5,588 bases of DNA from Clostridia bacterium (GCA_900766945.1 CAAFXD010000223.1:1-5588), one strand, 5' to 3'; shown: positions 1 to 5,542, numbered from the stretch's first letter. The notes: a model not told the origin generated them from the sequence alone. Translations and numbers: made by a program.

Positions 1-207
1 GGCAAAATCACGGTCACCGAAATAGTCCGTAGGCGACAACTCGGCATTGGTGAGATTGCACCGCCCGTTGCCCGTTGCCAACAGTTTTTTCAAGGGCTTT
101 TGCAGTTTTTCGTAAATTGTAACTGTAAAGTCTTTTGACTTTTCAGCGATTGTAATTGCCGCGGCAAAGCCCGAAGCCCCGCCGCCGATAACTGCCACCC
201 GTTTCAT
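1..207 (-). CDS. HI0933/YhiN-family FAD-dependent flavoprotein, N-terminal part (cut by window edge)
   Basis: Only the first 69 codons are present; the frame is open to base 1 and the gene continues outside the window. The N-terminus shows a Rossmann dinucleotide-binding motif, VIGGGASG (residues 7-13 carry GGGASG), in a beta-alpha-beta context typical of FAD binding. It is followed by KKLLATGNGRCNLTN (about residues 40-54), the signature stretch of the HI0933-like (YhiN, 'aminoacetone oxidase family') flavoproteins. Members are usually about 400 residues, cytosolic, and poorly characterised biochemically, so no substrate is assigned. The ATG at 207 overlaps the TGA of the upstream repressor gene as ATGA (204-207). 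It is preceded by a GGGGGAG ribosome site 5 nt upstream, inside the repressor's end, which points to translational coupling with the feo operon. In other Firmicutes this family is often found near cmk, so its place here may simply be a chance junction. Family assignment is firm; function is not. Confidence 0.9.
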   Translation of the reverse strand, partial: MKRVAVIGGGASGFAAAITIAEKSKDFTVTIYEKLQKPLKKLLATGNGRCNLTNAELSPTDYFGDRDFA

Positions 208-614
208 ACCGTCTCCCCCGCCTGCAAGGTTTGCTTTTCTAAATAGGCATACATTTTTTCTACGGTTTCGGCGCTTAAAATGTGCTCCATACGGCAGGCG
301 TCCGACTCGGCGTTTTCTTCGGACACACCCAAAGTATGCACCAAAAACCGCTTGATCATATTGTGCCGCCGCAGGACATTTGCGGCGCACGATTCCCCTG
401 TTGGGGTAAGCAAAATCCCGCCGTATGCCTCATGCTCTAAAAGTCCTTTTTCTTTGAGCACGCTGACCGCGTGCGTCACGCTGGGCTTCGACACCGCCAA
501 AAAAGATGCCAAATCCGTCACGCGCACAGGGGTACTCCCCGCTTGTTGGGATAGGATAAATATCGCTTCCAAATAATCCTCAGCCGAAGCTGTCATGTTT
601 CGGTTCTGTTCCAT
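204..614 (-). CDS. DtxR/MntR-family metal-dependent transcriptional repressor
   Basis: This is a probable cytosolic Fe(II)- or Mn(II)-sensing repressor, 136 aa from the chosen start. Residues 10-75 form the winged helix: a first helix ASAEDYLEAI, a recognition region around VSKPSVTHAVSVLKEKGLL (41-59) and a wing ending in LTPTGE (69-74). Residues 80-114 carry the dimerisation/metal-binding helices, with RRH (H84) and DACRMEH (C107, E110, H111). There is no C-terminal SH3-like domain, and the length resembles B. subtilis MntR (142 aa). By comparison with the family, D13 and E16 match MntR D8 and E11, whereas C107 matches DtxR C102, so the metal preference cannot be called. The frame is open to 677. 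I chose ATG 614 because it places the N-terminus just before the SAEDYLE helix and has an AAAGGA site 11 nt upstream; ATG 596 is possible. The gene overlaps the end of the upstream small membrane protein gene by 35 bp. Being last but one in a feo operon, it probably regulates that operon and itself. Confidence 0.9.
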   Translation of the reverse strand: MEQNRNMTASAEDYLEAIFILSQQAGSTPVRVTDLASFLAVSKPSVTHAVSVLKEKGLLEHEAYGGILLTPTGESCAANVLRRHNMIKRFLVHTLGVSEENAESDACRMEHILSAETVEKMYAYLEKQTLQAGETV

Positions 615-780
615 CCGCTTTCGTTTCCTTTGCCGCGCACTGCGCACAATTTCGGTTTTGACAGCCGTCACAGCCACAGCAACCGCCGTCTTTTTTTGTG
701 AAGTTTCTGACCTTTACAACAATCAGCAATACGACTGCCGCCACAGCCAGCGTTAAAATGATAATATCCGCCAAAGACAT
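580..780 (-). CDS. FeoB-associated Cys-rich membrane protein
   Basis: This 66-aa protein starts with a single hydrophobic helix (about residues 5-24, IIILTLAVAAVVLLIVV) followed by basic residues (KVRNFTKK). That predicts a short outside N-terminus and a cytosolic tail. The tail holds six cysteines in a tight cluster: C34, C35, C37, C40, C45 and C48 (GGCCGCDGCQNRNCAQC). This layout matches the small 'FeoB-associated Cys-rich membrane protein' family that follows feoB in many Firmicutes. It is thought to take the place of FeoC there, but its exact role is unproven; iron or Fe-S handling at the FeoB exit is an inference. The ATG at 780 has a strong AAGGAG site (789-794) 8 nt upstream that overlaps the TAA stop of feoB, so translation is probably coupled to feoB. 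Its last 35 bp overlap the start of the repressor gene in another frame. Confidence 0.92.
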   Translation of the reverse strand: MSLADIIILTLAVAAVVLLIVVKVRNFTKKDGGCCGCDGCQNRNCAQCAAKETKADGTEPKHDSFG

Positions 781-792
781 ATACTATACTCC

Positions 793-2844
793 TTATAAAA
801 TCACCTTGCAGATATTATATACTATGAACGTCACCACCCACGCGACAACCGCCTGAAAACCGAGCGCGATTGCCGTCCATTTGCGGGAATTCATTTCGCG
901 GCGCAGGGTTGCCACCGCCGCCATACACGGAATAAACAATAGGCAGAATACCATAAACGAATATGCGGCGGCGGGCGTATATGCCGCGGCAATCACCTCG
1001 GAAATCGCGCCGCTGTCGCCCGCACCGTGCAAAATACCCATTGTGCTGACAATGGATTCGCGGGCAATCAGCCCCGACAGCATAGAAACCGACGATTTCC
1101 AATCCCCGAAGCCGAGCGGGGCAAAAATCGGCGCGATAAACGCCCCAATCGTACCGAGAATACTCTCCTCGGAGTTTTCGACATGCTGTAAGCTGAAACT
1201 GAAATATTGGCAGAACCAAATCACCACACTGGCGCCCAACAGCACTGTGCCCGCTTTGGTCATAAAGTCCTTGATTTTGTCATACAAATGAAGTCCGAGC
1301 GTTTTTGCCGTGGGCAGGCGGTACGGCGGCAGTTCCATCACAAACGGCGCGTGGCCGCCTTTTAACACGGTTTTTTGCAGGATAAACGCCGACAAAATCG
1401 CAATCGCCATACCGAGCAGATAGAGACTGCCGACGACAAGCCCGCGATGCGACGGAAAAAATGCCAAAATGAACATCGAGTACACAGGCATTTTTGCACT
1501 GCACGACATAAAGGGAATGAGCATCATCGTAATGCGGCGGTCTTTTTCGTTTTCCAAGGTGCGCGTTGCCATAATGGCGGGCACGGAACAGCCAAAGCCC
1601 ATAATCATCGGCACAAAGGATTTACCCGAAAGCCCGATGGAATGGAGTGCGCGGTCCATAATAAACGCCGCGCGCGACATATAGCCGCTGTCCTCCAAAA
1701 TGGACAGGAAGAAGAACAACAGTAAAATCTGCGGGAAAAATGAGAGCACCGCGCCCACGCCGCCGATAATGCCGTCACACACAAGCCCGACCGCCCAATC
1801 GGACGCCCCGACGCCGATTAACATTTCGCGTACCCACGAAGCAAAGGTTTCGTTAATCAGCCCGTCCACAAGGTCGGTAAGGTTTGCGCCAAGCGCCCCG
1901 AAGGTAATATAGAAAATCAACAGCATCAGCCCGAAAAACAGCGGAATTGCCAAATACTTGTTGGTCACGACGCGGTCGATTTTGTCGGACAGCGTCAAAT
2001 GCCCCGCCTCGTGCGCACGCTTCACGCATTTTTCGGTCACCGAGCAAATAAATTTATATTTTTGGTCGGCAATGACCATTTCGCGGTCAATATTTTTGGT
2101 TTCCAGCTCCGAAACAATCGACTCAACGCAGGATAGCTTGGTGTCGTTTAAATTCAAGGTCTGCAAGGTCGGTTCGTCGCCCTCAATCAGTTTGACCGCC
2201 GACCAGCGAAGCGGCAAATCCTTTTGTTCACAGTCCGCCGCAATCAGTTCTTCAATGCGCAAAACGGCTTTGCGCACAAGCCCCGTGTAAATATCGGGCG
2301 GGGCGCACATATTGCAATGCTTATCCATATGCTTGCCCGCCGTGTCACAGCCATGCGTCGCCTCGTGATTGGCGGCGTGCAGGAGTTTATGTATCCCCGT
2401 TCCCTTTGCGGCGGAAATCGGCACAATTTTGATGCCGAGCAGAGCTGAGAGCATTTCGACATCAATACTGTCGCCGTTTTTTTCGACCATATCAATCATA
2501 TTTAAGGCGATAACCATCGGTTTGCCAAGCTCCGCAAGCTGCATACTTAAATACAGATTGCGCTCCAAATTGGTCGCGTCCACGATATTGACAATCAAGT
2601 CGGGTTTTTCGTCAATGATATAGTTTCGTGTGACGATTTCTTCCATGGAATAGGGCGACAGCGAATAAATCCCCGGCAAATCGACAATCGACGCGTCCAT
2701 ATTGTCGTGGGTGATTTTGCCCTCTTTTTTCTCCACGGTCACGCCCGGCCAGTTGCCGACATATTGATTAGACCCCGTCACCGCGTTAAACAGCGTGGTT
2801 TTGCCGCAGTTTGGGTTGCCGGCCAGCGCATAACGGTACCCCAT
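793..2844 (-). CDS. feoB: FeoB, GTP-dependent ferrous iron transporter
   Basis: This is the Fe(II) permease of the cytoplasmic membrane, 683 aa, at the short end of the FeoB range (E. coli FeoB is 773 aa) and apparently complete. The N-terminal G domain shows G1 GNPNCGKT (9-16), G2 around WPGVTVEKKEG (32-42), G3 DLPG (55-58), G4 NMID (115-118) and G5 SAAKG (144-148). A regulatory helical domain follows (about 185-290), with an unusual His/Cys-rich stretch at 152-180. The membrane part runs from about 297 to 683. It contains ILEDSGYMSRAAFIMDR (382-398), GFGCSVPAIMATRT with C419, PFMSCSAKMPVY with C448, and the second Gate-like motif LIARESIVSTMGIL (592-605). The C-terminal element FIPCMAAVATLRRE (637-650) is typical of the family. 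The start lies 4 bp after the feoA stop, with a GGAGG site 9 nt upstream inside feoA. No frameshift or loss of a key residue was seen. Confidence 0.98.
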   Translation of the reverse strand: MGYRYALAGNPNCGKTTLFNAVTGSNQYVGNWPGVTVEKKEGKITHDNMDASIVDLPGIYSLSPYSMEEIVTRNYIIDEKPDLIVNIVDATNLERNLYLSMQLAELGKPMVIALNMIDMVEKNGDSIDVEMLSALLGIKIVPISAAKGTGIHKLLHAANHEATHGCDTAGKHMDKHCNMCAPPDIYTGLVRKAVLRIEELIAADCEQKDLPLRWSAVKLIEGDEPTLQTLNLNDTKLSCVESIVSELETKNIDREMVIADQKYKFICSVTEKCVKRAHEAGHLTLSDKIDRVVTNKYLAIPLFFGLMLLIFYITFGALGANLTDLVDGLINETFASWVREMLIGVGASDWAVGLVCDGIIGGVGAVLSFFPQILLLFFFLSILEDSGYMSRAAFIMDRALHSIGLSGKSFVPMIMGFGCSVPAIMATRTLENEKDRRITMMLIPFMSCSAKMPVYSMFILAFFPSHRGLVVGSLYLLGMAIAILSAFILQKTVLKGGHAPFVMELPPYRLPTAKTLGLHLYDKIKDFMTKAGTVLLGASVVIWFCQYFSFSLQHVENSEESILGTIGAFIAPIFAPLGFGDWKSSVSMLSGLIARESIVSTMGILHGAGDSGAISEVIAAAYTPAAAYSFMVFCLLFIPCMAAVATLRREMNSRKWTAIALGFQAVVAWVVTFIVYNICKVIL

Positions 2845-2848
2845 ACGC

Positions 2849-3082
2849 TCAGTCCTCCGTTTCCACCATAATTTCCTGTGCCTCGGTTTTTCGAAGGCTC
2901 AATTCATACCCGCGCACATTGATTTCCAGCGGGTCGCCCATCGGCGCCGCCTTGCGCATAATCACCACAGCACCGGGGGTGATGCCCATATCAATAATAT
3001 GGCGGCGCACCGCCCCCGTACTGCTTAGCGAAACCACTTTGCTTTTTTGCCCGATTTTCAGTTTTGTCAGCGGAATAATCAT
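2849..3082 (-). CDS. feoA: FeoA, small SH3-like partner of FeoB
   Basis: This 77-aa cytosolic protein of the FeoA family is needed for FeoB-dependent Fe(II) uptake; its exact mode of action on FeoB is unsettled. Typical features are the opening PLTKLKIGQKSKVVSL, the helix RRHIIDMGITPGAVVIMRKAAPMGDPLEINVRG split over residues 26-58 (RRHIIDMGI, TPGAVV, then GDPLEINVRGYE), and the C-terminal strand LSLRKTEAQEIMV. These are the conserved 'R..DMGI.PG' and 'GDP..I.V.GY.LSLR' blocks of FeoA. An in-frame ATG exists at 3118, but it lacks a ribosome site. ATG 3082 has AGAGGG 6 nt upstream and gives a normal family N-terminus, so it was chosen. It is the first gene of the operon, with its own sigma-A-type promoter upstream and feoB 4 bp downstream. 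Confidence 0.96.
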   Translation of the reverse strand: MIIPLTKLKIGQKSKVVSLSSTGAVRRHIIDMGITPGAVVIMRKAAPMGDPLEINVRGYELSLRKTEAQEIMVETED

Positions 3083-3088
3083 AGCGTA

Positions 3089-3094
3089 CCCTCT
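3089..3094 (-). promoter_or_regulatory. Ribosome binding site that fixes the feoA start
   Basis: AGAGGG on the minus strand lies 6 nt before ATG 3082. The longer in-frame start at 3118 has no purine-rich stretch at the right distance, so this site decides for the 77-aa FeoA. Confidence 0.8.
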
Positions 3095-3110
3095 TAAAAT
3101 GTTTGATTTT

Positions 3111-3136
3111 GCTAACATTGTTTCATATAACTAACT
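3111..3136 (-). promoter_or_regulatory. Candidate metal-regulator operator between the feo promoter and feoA
   Basis: Just downstream of the -10 box, the minus strand carries GTTAG twice in direct orientation, with 19 bp between the copies (CTAAC at 3112-3116 and 3131-3135 on the plus strand). Overlapping them is a partial dyad, GTTnnnTATAnnnAAC (3120-3135, 10 of 16 positions symmetric). The GTTAG half resembles the TTAGGTTAG half-site of DtxR boxes, and the position fits repression of feo by the operon's own DtxR-type protein. The symmetry is imperfect, so this is only a candidate. Confidence 0.3.
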
Positions 3137-3147
3137 TTTACGCTTCT

Positions 3148-3176
3148 ATTGTACTGCGTGTACCGCCTTCTGTCAA
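3148..3176 (-). promoter_or_regulatory. Sigma-A-type promoter of the feo operon
   Basis: On the minus strand TTGACA (3171-3176) is followed after exactly 17 bp by TACAAT (3148-3153). That is a perfect -35 box and a 5/6 -10 box at optimal spacing. Transcription would start near 3141, giving a leader of about 60 nt before feoA. The promoter lies just downstream of the intrinsic terminator of the preceding XRE gene, so the feo operon is an independent unit. Confidence 0.85.
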
Positions 3177-3250
3177 TTCCGAACACAGAAAAAAGCGCAC
3201 AAAATTGCGGGAACAAGGAAGATTGTCCTTTGTAGATATAGACAGAAACG

Positions 3251-3282
3251 AAAAAACACCCACAGCAAAACCGCTGCGGGTG
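3251..3282 (-). terminator. Intrinsic terminator of the 130-aa XRE gene
   Basis: On the minus strand a 10-bp stem (CACCCGCAGC paired with GCTGTGGGTG, one G-U pair, loop GGTTTT or similar) at 3257-3282 is followed directly by six T residues (3251-3256). It starts 13 bp after the TAA of the XRE gene. The opposite strand has no T-run after the stem, so it works for the minus strand only. Confidence 0.9.
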
Positions 3283-3295
3283 CCCCTTAAAAAAC

Positions 3296-3688
3296 TTATT
3301 TCGACTGCAAGGGATTGCAGTTGTCCACCGTGCGGCGCACCTTGCGTTTCCCTTTTTCATCTAACAGACGGTAGCCCGCCAAAAGCTCGCGCTCGTCGCG
3401 CGTCAACTCGGAAACCAACGACTCCGCCCGCGCGGTTTGATACACGGTTTTGTTGTCACAAAGCTTTTCGGGATGCTGTGTATCAATATTTAAAATGTAG
3501 TCGATACTGACAGAAAAAATCTTGGCAAAGGCATCCAAAAGCATAATATCGGGTGTGTTTTTGCAAAGTTCATACGCCGTATAGGTCGTACGGTCGATTT
3601 GCAAAATATCGGCAATTTGCTGTTGTGTGTAATTATTGGTTTTGCGAAGCAAACGCATTTGCTTGGCAAGTTCCGGATTTTTCATCAT
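3296..3688 (-). CDS. XRE-family helix-turn-helix transcriptional regulator (130 aa)
   Basis: This is a cytosolic DNA-binding protein. Residues 8-65 form a Cro/C1-type HTH: LAKQMRLLRKTNNYTQQQIAD, then the recognition-helix region QIDRTTYTAYE (30-40), then PDIMLLDAFAKIFSVSIDYIL (46-66). The tail (about 66-130) is charged and helical, with LTRDERELLAGYRLLDEKGKRKV (95-117) split as LTRDERELLAGYRLL and DEKGKRKV. This C-terminal helix pair is common in Firmicute XRE regulators and probably serves dimerisation. The frame is open to 3745, but ATG 3688 has an AGAGGG site 8 nt upstream (3697-3702) and puts the HTH at the normal distance. A second ATG follows at 3685. It is a single-gene unit with its own promoter, structured leader and terminator. 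No toxin, peptidase or phage partner lies beside it, so the target is unknown. Confidence 0.88.
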   Translation of the reverse strand: MMKNPELAKQMRLLRKTNNYTQQQIADILQIDRTTYTAYELCKNTPDIMLLDAFAKIFSVSIDYILNIDTQHPEKLCDNKTVYQTARAESLVSELTRDERELLAGYRLLDEKGKRKVRRTVDNCNPLQSK

Positions 3689-3714
3689 AAAAATCACCCT
3701 CTGAAAAGCAAAGA

Positions 3715-3771
3715 TTCGGCCGGTAGCGCCGCCGGACCGAACCAAAGGACACCCTTCGGTTCGCCCCGAAG
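3715..3771 (-). promoter_or_regulatory. Structured 5' leader of the 130-aa XRE gene, with mutually exclusive hairpins
   Basis: The minus-strand leader between the promoter and the ribosome site can form three hairpins. A: CTTCGG/CCGAAG, loop of 6 (3754-3771). B: CGAACCGAAGG/CCTTTGGTTCG, 11 bp with one G-U pair and a GTGT loop (3738-3763). C: TTCGG-CCGG/CCGG-CCGAA with one bulged base and an 8-nt loop (3715-3741). B shares bases with both A and C, so B excludes the other two. C is followed by a T-rich stretch, TCTTTGCTTTT. The pairing is visible in the sequence; any role in attenuation or mRNA stability is inference. Confidence 0.45.
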
Positions 3772-3783
3772 ATTTACAAAAAC

Positions 3784-3812
3784 ATTTTAACAGATTCCCC
3801 TACCGATGTAAA
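3784..3812 (-). promoter_or_regulatory. Sigma-A-type promoter of the 130-aa XRE gene
   Basis: On the minus strand TTTACA (3807-3812) and TAAAAT (3784-3789) are separated by 17 bp; each box differs from consensus at one position. Transcription would begin near 3777, leaving a leader of about 90 nt before ATG 3688. It lies just downstream of the terminator of the 80-aa XRE gene. Confidence 0.75.
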
Positions 3813-3835
3813 GGAAAATCTTTTTTCGCAACAGG

Positions 3836-3874
3836 AAAAAGCTGTTTCCCCGTAAAACACAGGGAAACAGCTTT
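3836..3874 (-). terminator. Intrinsic terminator of the 80-aa XRE gene
   Basis: A perfect 13-bp inverted repeat (AAAGCTGTTTCCC at 3838-3850 with its complement at 3862-3874) encloses an 11-nt loop. On the minus strand it ends in TTTTT (3836-3840, partly in the stem) and sits 5 bp after the TAA stop. It separates the two XRE genes into different transcripts. Confidence 0.85.
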
Positions 3875-3879
3875 CCGAC

Positions 3880-4122
3880 TTATTCTGCGAGCAATTCGTC
3901 TACGGTCAGACCGAACACGTCGGCTATCGCAACCAATTCATAATCGGTTACGGTTCGGACTTGCCCTTCAAGTTTAGACAGCGCCGACGCGTTAATCGAA
4001 ACCCCGCGCACCTGCAACTGTGCAAGCAGTTCTTTCTGCCGCATACCGGCTTTTTGCCGTAGGCGCTCCACTTTGGCGCCGACCAGGTTGCGCGTGCCGA
4101 TTTCCTGCTCACGCTTCCGCAT
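3880..4122 (-). CDS. Small XRE-family helix-turn-helix protein (80 aa)
   Basis: This is a stand-alone Cro/C1-type DNA-binding domain with little else. NLVGAKVERLRQKAGMRQKEL (split as NLVGAKVERLRQ and KAGMRQKELLAQLQ, residues 12-36) forms the first two helices. VSINASALSKLEGQVRTV (41-58) contains the recognition helix, and DYELVAIADVFGLTVDELL (60-78) closes the domain. The pattern 'NLVG.ri..lR...g..Q.eLla.Lq..G..i....lSklE...r.vtDyEl.aia...g.tvdeLL' is a common small Firmicute XRE type. The frame is open upstream to 4263, but ATG 4122 has GGAGGGG 5 nt upstream (4128-4134), and the upstream extension is Cys- and Leu-rich without similarity to the family. It is a single-gene unit, ending in a strong terminator. 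The target is unknown; autoregulation is typical of such proteins but not shown here. It is not a close copy of the neighbouring 130-aa XRE protein. Confidence 0.88.
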   Translation of the reverse strand: MRKREQEIGTRNLVGAKVERLRQKAGMRQKELLAQLQVRGVSINASALSKLEGQVRTVTDYELVAIADVFGLTVDELLAE

Positions 4123-4288
4123 AAAATCCCCTCCGAGGTTTTGATTGTTCTCTAAATGAGTACATTTCATTCCCGTTGTGTATATAATAGTACCACAACT
4201 ACGGAACGCTCGCAAGAGGCAAATTGTCAAAAAAGAAAATAAATTCTTGTGTATTTTGTGCAAGTGCGGGAAAACATTTTGGCGTTAC
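4123..4288. other. Intergenic gap between the DUF1015 gene and the 80-aa XRE gene
   Basis: These 166 bp are AT-richer than the surrounding genes. They hold the candidate XRE promoter and ribosome site. I found no convincing intrinsic terminator for the DUF1015 gene: only a weak 4-bp pairing CTTG/CAAG (4245-4263) without a T-run. Read-through from the DUF1015 gene into the XRE gene is therefore possible. Confidence 0.5.
4187..4215 (-). promoter_or_regulatory. Candidate promoter of the 80-aa XRE gene
   Basis: On the minus strand TTGCGA (4210-4215), 17 bp and TACTAT (4187-4192) are in register, with a TGG immediately before the -10 box that fits an extended -10 (TGn). The -10 is only 4/6, and an overlapping TATTAT (4184-4189) is an alternative. 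The implied leader is about 60 nt. Confidence 0.45.
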
Positions 4289-5542
4289 TCAACACTCCGA
4301 TAAAAAGTGTATAAAAAGACCACTTAACAGCTTCGGCTCAAACCAAGTGGATTTCGGCGGCATCACAAGTCCCGCGTCGGCAATCGCCATCAATTCCGCA
4401 GGCGAAGTCGGGAACATCGCAAACGCCGCTTTTCCCTCGCCGCTGTCTACGCGGCGTTCCAGCTCCGCAAGGCCGCGAATACCGCCGATAAAATCAATGC
4501 GTTTGTCGGTGCGCGGGTCATCAATGCCGAAAATCGGCGCGATGACGCGTTCCTGCAAAATGGAGACATCCAACCGCCGTACGGGGTCGCTTTCGTCGAT
4601 GCTTTCGGGTTTGGCGGTGAGGGCATACCATTCGCCGCTCAAATACAGCCCAAAGGTGTGCTTTTCGGTCGGGGCAAACGGCGCCTGTGCCGCTTTTTCC
4701 ACCGTAAAATCCGCCTGTTGCAACCGCGCGAGCAGTTCTTCTTCGTTCAAGCCGTTCAAGTCCAACAATAAGCGGTTATAATCCAAAATCCGCAATTCCT
4801 CCGCAGGGAACAGCACGGACAAAAAGAAGTTAAACTCCTCTGTGCCGTCATAATCCGGATGCGCGGCACGCCGTTTTTCGGCGACCTTCACGGCGGATGC
4901 CGCACGGTGATGCCCGTCGGCGATATATAAGGACGGAATTTTGCCGAACAGCGCAATCAGTTTTTCAACCGCCGCCGTATCGTCCACCACCCAAACGGTT
5001 TGGCGCACCTCGTTGGCGGTAAAATCATAGACCGGCGCGTGCGACGCTTTCCAATCGTCCAAAACCGCGGTGACCGACGGCGTTCCGCGGTAGGTTAGGA
5101 AAATCGGGCCGGTGTTCGCGTCGAGCGTATCAACATGGCGAATACGGTCCGCCTCTTTGTCGGCACGGGTAAATTCGTGCTTTTTGATGACTGCATTTTG
5201 GTAGTCGTCCACCGCCGTACAGCCGACCAGCCCCGTTTGGGTGCGGCCCTGCCAAGTCTGCATATAAATATACAGGCACGGTGTTTCATCCTGCCGCAGT
5301 ACATCGGCGGAAATCAACTTTCCCAAATTTTCTTTGGCTTTCAAATAGACCTTTTCGTCGTATATATCGACGGTTTTCGGCAGGTCAATTTCCGCCTTAT
5401 CCACATGCAAAAAGGAATAGGGATTGCCGAACGCAGCTTTGCGCGCCTCGTCGGAATTCATGACATCGTACGGCAACGCGGCGACCTTGTCCGCGAAGCC
5501 TTCTGCCGGGCGATACGCCCGAAATGCTTTTAATACAGCCAT
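4289..5542 (-). CDS. DUF1015 family protein of unknown function
   Basis: This is a complete 417-aa soluble protein, with no signal peptide or membrane segment, matching the usual DUF1015 (COG4198) length of about 400-430. Family blocks seen in order: AFRAYRP and LPYDVM (6-28); NPYSFLHVDKAEIDLP (40-55); TQTGLVG (101-107); KHEFTRADKEADRIRHVDTL (121-140) running into DANTGPIFLTY (141-151); LYIADGHHRAASA (205-217); and the C-terminal MPPKSTWFEPKLLSGL (394-409). The ADGHHR motif and the conserved KHE and H136 residues look like an active or metal-binding site, but no reaction is established, so none is given. In Clostridia the gene often lies near serine-biosynthesis genes (serA/serC); that neighbourhood would lie beyond the window edge and cannot be seen. 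ATG 5542 has AAAGGA 7 nt upstream and matches the family N-terminus. The long plus-strand frames opposite it are shadows. Confidence 0.93.
   Translation of the reverse strand: MAVLKAFRAYRPAEGFADKVAALPYDVMNSDEARKAAFGNPYSFLHVDKAEIDLPKTVDIYDEKVYLKAKENLGKLISADVLRQDETPCLYIYMQTWQGRTQTGLVGCTAVDDYQNAVIKKHEFTRADKEADRIRHVDTLDANTGPIFLTYRGTPSVTAVLDDWKASHAPVYDFTANEVRQTVWVVDDTAAVEKLIALFGKIPSLYIADGHHRAASAVKVAEKRRAAHPDYDGTEEFNFFLSVLFPAEELRILDYNRLLLDLNGLNEEELLARLQQADFTVEKAAQAPFAPTEKHTFGLYLSGEWYALTAKPESIDESDPVRRLDVSILQERVIAPIFGIDDPRTDKRIDFIGGIRGLAELERRVDSGEGKAAFAMFPTSPAELMAIADAGLVMPPKSTWFEPKLLSGLFIHFLSEC

Noticed and set aside
881..1725. Plus-strand open frames opposite feoB (881-1291, 1375-1725, 1469-1684 and similar)
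   Set aside because: They lie wholly antisense to a clear feoB, show no family motifs, and are rich in residues expected from shadow reading.
3214..3234. Imperfect inverted repeat (AAGGA/TCCTT) between the XRE terminator and the feo promoter
   Set aside because: Only 5 contiguous base pairs with a bulge, no T-run and upstream of the -35 box; not distinguishable from chance.
3103..3510. Plus-strand 135-codon open frame across the feo promoter and the XRE gene
   Set aside because: It runs through a promoter, an intrinsic terminator and an antisense gene, and has no protein-like motif.
4225..4230. TTGACA on the minus strand as the -35 box of the 80-aa XRE gene
   Set aside because: At 16-18 bp downstream there is no acceptable -10 box (GTTCCG at 17 bp).
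4289..4291. Possible selenocysteine read-through of the TGA ending the DUF1015 gene
   Set aside because: The protein already has full family length and there is no convincing SECIS-like hairpin just after the TGA.
4224..4781. Plus-strand 185-codon open frame opposite the end of the DUF1015 gene
   Set aside because: Low-complexity Ser/Arg/Lys composition, no ribosome site, no recognisable domain; antisense shadow of a well-supported gene.
5135..5533. Plus-strand 132-codon open frame opposite the start of the DUF1015 gene
   Set aside because: Antisense shadow without ribosome site or family features.
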